60,396 nt of DNA from a bacterium (GTDB lineage Bacteria > CLD3 > SB21): positions 1-60,396 of the forward strand of contig JAEUSK010000175.1 in the NCBI GenBank assembly GCA_016787925.1, written 5' to 3'. Shown piece by piece: positions 56,294-60,396 of the stretch (within the stretch, counting starts at the first letter, position 1; every line of letters starts with the position of its first letter). The position numbers and the translations under genes are program-made. The notes beneath the pieces are model-generated. The model saw only the letters and a program-made list of their open reading frames with translations, was not told where the DNA came from and made no database searches.

Positions 56294-56653
56294 TTACTGG
56301 CAGCATGCATCCAATTCGTCATATGCTTTTTTATCACGTTTTACTTCATTGGCATCATAACCGGATTTTGAAATTGCTGTTTCCAGATCTGTTACTTTCA
56401 CTTTTGACGGGTCGTATTTAACAACAGCCATTTTAGTTTTTTTGTCAACATTGACTTCTTCCACGCCTTTCAATTCTTTGAGCGCTTTCGTTACCGTTTT
56501 TACACAGGACCCGCACTTAATTGTCGGAACATTGATAGTTACCATTTTCGAAATACTATCAGTTTCGGTTGCTTGTGTTTGCTGTGCCCAAGCTTTTACA
56601 TTCAGACATAAAGTTAACGTTACAATCATTGAAAAGGTCATCATCGTTTTCAT
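56294..56653 (-). CDS. Exported heavy-metal-associated (HMA) domain protein
   Basis: A 119-residue protein with a signal peptide (MTFSMIVTLTLCLNVKAWA) followed by an HMA domain like CopZ/MerP. The metal-binding loop is IKCGSC (Cys47, Cys50). The usual GMTC start is altered. A conserved ferredoxin-like pattern follows (KELKGVEEVNVDKKTKMAVVKYDP). The C-terminus ends in DACCQ, adding two cysteines. It probably carries Cu(I) or another soft metal in the periplasm. It is the last gene of the leftward metal cluster that includes the CusB-like adaptor. Confidence 0.9.
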   Translation of the reverse strand: MKTMMTFSMIVTLTLCLNVKAWAQQTQATETDSISKMVTINVPTIKCGSCVKTVTKALKELKGVEEVNVDKKTKMAVVKYDPSKVKVTDLETAISKSGYDANEVKRDKKAYDELDACCQ

Positions 56654-56780
56654 AAATCGATCCTTAGTTTAATTAATGAAATTTAAGTTAAAGTTAATTT
56701 AAAAAATTATTTAAAAAATATTCAAGCTACCTCTTTTTCATGTTATGTGGACAATAAACACAGCCAAAGATTTCTTCCGG

Positions 56781-56909
56781 CTATTCTTCGGCTATATCTC
56801 CATCCTGCACATCTCCACTTACGATTTGAGCTGAAGCTGTGTTGGAATCCAATAGTTTTGTAATTAACACGAGACCCACCATCTTTCTGGAATGATGCGT
56901 TTCTCCCAT
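56781..56909 (-). CDS. Possible small ORF of 42 residues in the metal cluster
   Basis: An open frame in the 287-base gap between the HMA gene and the Met-rich gene. Its predicted product begins MGETHHSRKMVGLVLITKLL and is acidic at the C-terminus. The frame continues upstream with a His/Gly-rich stretch (GHGGHD) without a start codon, which resembles other His-rich proteins of this cluster. No good ribosome site is visible. It could be a gene remnant or a small metal-related protein. Confidence 0.25.
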   Translation of the reverse strand: MGETHHSRKMVGLVLITKLLDSNTASAQIVSGDVQDGDIAEE

Positions 56910-56940
56910 ATCATGACCGCCATGTCCGCTCCTAATTTTA

Positions 56941-57519
56941 TTATTTGTTCATTTTCATTATATTGTTACCCGTAGTAAAATTAATCATCATATCACCGTA
57001 CATCATACCGCCGGCATTACCCATCATTCCATGATTGTCGTTCGACATCATTCCGTCCCCATCCATCATGCCTGTCATTACCATCATTTCTCGCCCCATG
57101 TGCATTTGGTATTGCGCACCGGGCATCATAAGAGAATCCGGATCGAACGTGCACTGTGTCGAATCAGAATTCCACATGAAGGTACCGTGCATAGTATTGC
57201 TATCCATCATTCTCATCATGTCGTTATAAATCGTCGCTGAATCGTTGTGGGTCATCATCCCCATCATTCCCATAGAAGCCATTATAGAATCTGCAATGCC
57301 TTGCATTTTTTGCGTCGTCATCATGTGAAAATTCTTTTGAACAACCGAACGCACCAGCGGTGTATCAAAATTCAGTACGACATTTTTATTCAAGGCAACA
57401 TTGGTTTCGCCGTCGTTGGGACTAATCCTGAGCGCCTGCATCATATCGTCGTTATCGTTGCAACTCATTACCCACAGCAAACCAATAATTGCCACCGTTG
57501 AGATTTTCATCGTTTTCAT
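56941..57519 (-). CDS. Methionine-rich lipoprotein with Ig-like domain
   Basis: A 193-residue predicted lipoprotein. The ATG at 57519 follows AAGAGG; a GTG/ATG further upstream is less likely. The signal peptide ends at lipobox WVMSC. The mature part opens with an Ig-like/Big_5 motif (RISPNDGETNVALNKNVVL) and then becomes extremely rich in Met (about 39 of 193), with MM and MG pairs such as MGMMGMM, plus His and Asp. Such Met motifs bind Cu(I)/Ag(I) in known proteins. I do not recognise a named family. It lies among CusB-like and HMA genes, so periplasmic copper binding is a fair inference. Confidence 0.8.
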   Translation of the reverse strand: MKTMKISTVAIIGLLWVMSCNDNDDMMQALRISPNDGETNVALNKNVVLNFDTPLVRSVVQKNFHMMTTQKMQGIADSIMASMGMMGMMTHNDSATIYNDMMRMMDSNTMHGTFMWNSDSTQCTFDPDSLMMPGAQYQMHMGREMMVMTGMMDGDGMMSNDNHGMMGNAGGMMYGDMMINFTTGNNIMKMNK

Positions 57520-57609
57520 AAAATAATCCTCTTTTGTTTTTTTTGAATATGGAAAACACACGTCTGCAAATTACTTTTTAAGACGCAATAATATCAATTT
57601 GAAGTCGTA

Positions 57610-58179
57610 TTAGTTATAATTACGTCCGATCATAAAGACCATCATCACCGCCATAACTGCAACGCCCAAAATAATCATGGGCGTCATAGAGCGACCGTCG
57701 TGGCCTTCTTTTATGTGCGTGACCTCCGTGGTCATAGCCAAAACAAGCGGATCAGAATTTTCAGAACGAGAAATCAGCGCTGTGATACGAATGGAGCCAT
57801 GATCCTCAAAGCGACGTTTTAGGCTATACGTACCCTTTTTTGACGTCTCCACAACTGCCAGTTCTTTACCTCCGGACGAACCGTGATTCTGGTGATCCTT
57901 CATGTTCTGTTCAGCATCAAATTGTAAAGTAATCTGAGCTCCTGATAAGTCCATTCCATGGCGGTCATAGACATTCACTACGATTTCCGACTCCTTCCCC
58001 ATGGCGAGGGTTGGCACAGTCAAAATAGCTTTTACATCGTTATTTTGTGCTTCGACAGAACGGCTCTGCTGCGTTCCGTGGTTGGAAGGCGAGTCGTGCT
58101 CCATACCCCCCATTCCCATCATCATGCAGCCATTTAATGTTAATGCTGCGCTGATGATCAATACCAAATACTTCTTCAT
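57610..58179 (-). CDS. Met/His-rich lipoprotein with YtkA/FixH-like domain and C-terminal membrane helix
   Basis: A 189-residue predicted lipoprotein. The lipobox LNGC is followed by MMMGMGGMEHD, a possible soft-metal site. The middle (about 48-150) is beta-rich (ILTVPTLAMGKESEIVVNVYD, KGTYSLKRRFEDHGSIRI) and resembles YtkA/FixH-type domains. A C-terminal hydrophobic stretch (MIILGVAVMAVMMVFMIG) is a likely membrane helix. It lies between the DUF2231 gene and the Met-rich gene with short gaps. Family assignment is tentative. Confidence 0.7.
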   Translation of the reverse strand: MKKYLVLIISAALTLNGCMMMGMGGMEHDSPSNHGTQQSRSVEAQNNDVKAILTVPTLAMGKESEIVVNVYDRHGMDLSGAQITLQFDAEQNMKDHQNHGSSGGKELAVVETSKKGTYSLKRRFEDHGSIRITALISRSENSDPLVLAMTTEVTHIKEGHDGRSMTPMIILGVAVMAVMMVFMIGRNYN

Positions 58180-58208
58180 GTTCGTTTTCTTTCTTTTTGA
58201 GTAATTAA

Positions 58209-58728
58209 TCAGTGTTTATGTTCGTGTTCGTCATGGTGCACTTCAGTTCGTGCAGAGTCTTTTTTACTTTCTTGAACGGGTTGCTCACTCTTCTTGTTTT
58301 CATGAGGCTTCAGTGCTTGTATACTTGTTCCGATTCCGAACCTGTAGACAAGTTCACCGCCTAAGTAGGAACCGTAAGTCATGAATCCGGCGCAGATGAG
58401 AGCTAACATTAATCTTAGTAATTGAATTCTTTTTTTTGACAAACAATATTAGTAATACAATGAAAACAGAACTGCCCGTTGCAATCAATTGAAATAGTTT
58501 ATGATCTTGCATAATGTGATGCGCCTCCTCGCTGTGCGGGACACTGTTTTCTGCTAAAAGTCCAGTGATAGCAGATGCAACAAATGCAATAGCGCTGAGA
58601 ATAAATAGATTGGAAGCCGTATTCTCTAAAGCTTCGTTTTTTCGAACAAAAGAAACCAACTCAAAAACCACCGCTGTTAGAAATAAAGCGATAGGAAAGT
58701 GAATTAACATAGGATGAATGTTTTGCAT
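58209..58728 (-). pseudogene. DUF2231 membrane protein, apparently frameshifted at an A8 run
   Basis: Two overlapping frames together make one DUF2231 protein. The first (58728 to 58354) gives MQNIHPMLIHFPIALFLTAV and three membrane helices, then runs out of homology after VKKKN. The second (58442 to 58209) supplies the normal C-terminus, ALICAGFMTYGSYLGGELVYRFG, and a His-rich tail HHDEHEHKH. They meet at eight consecutive A on the minus strand (58430-58437). Removing one A would fuse them (VKKRIQLLRL). It is either a true mutation, a base-call error or a slippery site. DUF2231 proteins are often near metal genes. Confidence 0.7.
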
Positions 58729-58802
58729 AAATGTTCTTCTGTTTAAATTATCAGAAATGTTGATTTATTTAATTTTTGTAACTAGGAGCTTATATAATTG
58801 TT

Positions 58803-58867
58803 CCCCGCGGATGCCGCTGATTTACGCGAATAAAACTTTCTGCGCATATCTGCGCAATTCTGCGGGA
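58803..58867. repeat. Palindromic intergenic repeat of the CTGCG type
   Basis: GC-rich, imperfect inverted repeat in the 251-base gap between the DUF2231 and CusB-like genes. The left arm starts CCCCGCGGATGCCGCTGATT and the right arm contains CTGCGCATATCTGCGCAATT followed by CTGCGGGA. It resembles dispersed TCTGCG-containing repeats common in environmental genomes. The rest of the gap has nothing recognisable. Confidence 0.6.
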
Positions 58868-58979
58868 GATGAATTCATAGTTTATTCACCTTCCTGATAA
58901 CGTCTTTTGTAATGTTATCATAAATGTAGCGAAGCCACATTCCGCAATTTTCCATCCTAATCTTCATCTCACTTGCTGT

Positions 58980-60275
58980 TCAGTGTTTGTGTGCTTCACT
59001 TTCTTTTAGCTCCTTTTTTGGTTCCTTGATAACCTCTTCCATTTTCATTCCTTCATGTTGATGCCCCGTAGTCTTTCCGCTGCGAAGCTGGCTTTCAGAG
59101 TCAATCAAGAATCCGCCAGTCACGGCTACTTCATCGCCTTCTTTCAGTCCGGATAACACTTGATATTTTCCGTTATTCTTAATTCCCAAATTCACTTCTT
59201 TGGACTCGAAATGGTCTTCTGCCGTTTTCACCCAAACAATCTGACGTTTTCCTGTAAACAAAACCGCGTCTTGAGAAATCACAAGTTGTTTTCCAAGATC
59301 TTTTTTGATGATAATCTCGCCATACATCTGCGGGCTGAGTTTATGGTTCATATTAGAAAATTCAGAACGAACCTTTACCGTACGCGTTTGCGAGTTAACC
59401 ACAGGATATATCAAACTCACAGTGCCGTCAAACGTATCATCCGGATATGCCGGAAGGCGAAGCTTGACCTTGTTGCCAACTTTAATCAAAGACAAATCTT
59501 TTTCATAAACTTCAGCAATACCCCATAAGGTGGACATATCGGCGATTTCGTAAAGAAGCGTGCCTTCATTTACATACGCTCCCTCCTGAATCTTTTTTTC
59601 AATAACCGTTCCGCTAATAGGCGAATAATAGGTCATAGTGTATTGCAGCACACGAGTAGAATCAAGGGTCGCAATTTGTTCATGCGTCAACCCATATAAT
59701 TCAAGCCGCTTTCGTGAAGATTTGACTAAAATGTTAGTATTGGCAGCATCATTCAATGATGCTTTGCGTATCGATGCTGTATTTTCAAGTGCAATGAGAT
59801 ATTCGTTCTGCGCTTCAAGCAAATCCGGGCTATAAATCTCAAATAACGGTTGTCCTCGGCTTACGTAGTCGCCTGTCTTATCGACTAGTAGTTTTTCAAT
59901 CCGACCGTTAAATCTTGCAGAAATAAACCTTCTATTCGGTTCTGCAAAGTCGAGATAACTATAGGACACGAGTTCTTTTGAAAACTGTTCCTTTTGAATT
60001 TTGACTGTAGAGACGTTTGCCATAACTTGTTTTTGCACAGTCAGGTTAATCATTCCTGGCATGTCTTCCATAGTCGCCTTTTTCTCATCAACCTTTTTTA
60101 CAAGATCCATGTTGCATATCGGGCAGACGCCGGGCTTTTCTGAGGTAACTTCGGGATGCATCGGGCAATAATAGACTTCTTTTGTATTCTCTTTTGCATC
60201 ACCAGTCGACTCCTTATTTGAACAGCCGTCAATCCCGAACATTATCAGTATTGATAAAGCCAAAATATATTTCAT
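58980..60275 (-). CDS. cusB: CusB-like periplasmic adaptor of a heavy-metal RND efflux system
   Basis: A 431-residue membrane-fusion protein linking an RND pump to an outer-membrane channel. The ATG at 60275 follows AAGGAGG. The signal peptide ends at lipobox IDGC. Next comes a heavy-metal-binding domain with YYCPMHPEV and GVCPICNMDL (about 31-57). The adaptor body with barrel-sandwich (FNGRIEKLLVDKTGDYV), alpha-hairpin and beta-barrel parts follows. The C-terminus is His/Met-containing (GHQHEGMKM, ESEAHKH). Domain order fits CusB-type Cu(I)/Ag(I) adaptors. The pump gene is expected to the right, outside the window. Confidence 0.92.
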   Translation of the reverse strand: MKYILALSILIMFGIDGCSNKESTGDAKENTKEVYYCPMHPEVTSEKPGVCPICNMDLVKKVDEKKATMEDMPGMINLTVQKQVMANVSTVKIQKEQFSKELVSYSYLDFAEPNRRFISARFNGRIEKLLVDKTGDYVSRGQPLFEIYSPDLLEAQNEYLIALENTASIRKASLNDAANTNILVKSSRKRLELYGLTHEQIATLDSTRVLQYTMTYYSPISGTVIEKKIQEGAYVNEGTLLYEIADMSTLWGIAEVYEKDLSLIKVGNKVKLRLPAYPDDTFDGTVSLIYPVVNSQTRTVKVRSEFSNMNHKLSPQMYGEIIIKKDLGKQLVISQDAVLFTGKRQIVWVKTAEDHFESKEVNLGIKNNGKYQVLSGLKEGDEVAVTGGFLIDSESQLRSGKTTGHQHEGMKMEEVIKEPKKELKESEAHKH

Positions 60276-60320
60276 ATAAACTACCTCCTTAAAATGATCC
60301 ATTCATCAAGCGTAAATTCT

Positions 60321-60396
60321 TTATCCTTCTCTCATCCAATCCGCCATTTTGGATTTCTCGAGTATTCCTTTTTTTAGTGCGCGTTCCTTCATAATG
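60321..60396 (-). CDS. C-terminal end of a gene upstream of cusB (partial)
   Basis: An open frame enters from the right edge and stops with TAA at 60321-60323. The visible end reads MKERALKKGILEKSKMADWM and then REG. It lies 45 bases upstream of the CusB-like start. An RND pump (CusA) or outer-membrane component would fit the position, but too little is visible to identify it. Confidence 0.4.
   Translation of the reverse strand, partial: IMKERALKKGILEKSKMADWMREG

Noticed and set aside
1-60396. CRISPR array, prophage or insertion sequence
   Set aside because: No regularly spaced repeats, transposase, integrase or phage structural genes were seen.

Overview
The window looks like a chromosomal segment of a Gram-negative, AT-leaning bacterium. 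Its protein repertoire points to the FCB superphylum, around Ignavibacteria, Calditrichota or KSB1-like lineages. The clues are a GWxTD-domain protein next to a DUF5683-like protein, an extended 1015-residue SecA, many lipoproteins with clear lipoboxes, and GTG/TTG starts. This placement is inferred from family knowledge; no search was run. No phage, insertion sequence or CRISPR array was recognised, and the window is cut inside a gene at each end.

Region by region. (1) 1-4242 is an SOS/mutagenesis locus: lexA, an unknown small gene, a DinB-type Y-family polymerase and a DnaE-type polymerase read leftwards, and an SRAP (YedK/HMCES) gene reads rightwards. A 20-bp palindrome between lexA and the SRAP gene is the obvious LexA operator candidate. 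A strong terminator-like hairpin sits just before dnaE. (2) 4379-11450 reads leftwards: a GWxTD TPR protein, a DUF5683-like protein, ribH, recN, selD and a DUF1684 lipoprotein. selD has an in-frame TGA at the catalytic Cys position, followed by a hairpin, so it appears to encode a selenoprotein and the usual gene caller start is too late. (3) 11685-17804 reads rightwards: mtnA, a TPR protein, purB, purC, psd and pssA. (4) 17808-22793 reads leftwards: dcd, then two signalling proteins and tyrS joined by overlapping stop/start codons. (5) 22927-30323 holds DNA repair (mutY, nth), a VanW protein, an NtrY-like kinase with a small exported partner, an EVE protein and a second, different purC. (6) 30338-45317 reads leftwards throughout and is dominated by secretion and protein quality control: dnaK, an FmdB-like zinc ribbon, htpX, a DnaJ-like gene, htrA, lon and ftsH, then a lone sugar-ABC permease, a phosphoesterase and secA. 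(7) 45630-50258 has an exported phospholipase-D-like protein facing ppx/gppA, sixA and apgM. (8) 50512-56208 reads rightwards: tRNA-Gln(CUG), tatA, a HAD phosphatase, gatA, a sugar-binding lipoprotein and a beta-propeller protein. (9) 56294-60396 is a leftward metal (probably copper/silver) handling cluster: a CusB-like adaptor, a frameshifted DUF2231 protein, two Met/His-rich lipoproteins and an exported HMA protein.

Most of the window is housekeeping. The items most worth a second look are the Sec-containing SelD, the small unknown gene in the lexA-dinB-dnaE cassette with its operator and internal terminator, the two dissimilar purC genes, the quality-control gene cluster, the signalling proteins coupled to tyrS, and the methionine-rich metal cluster with a gene broken at an A8 run.
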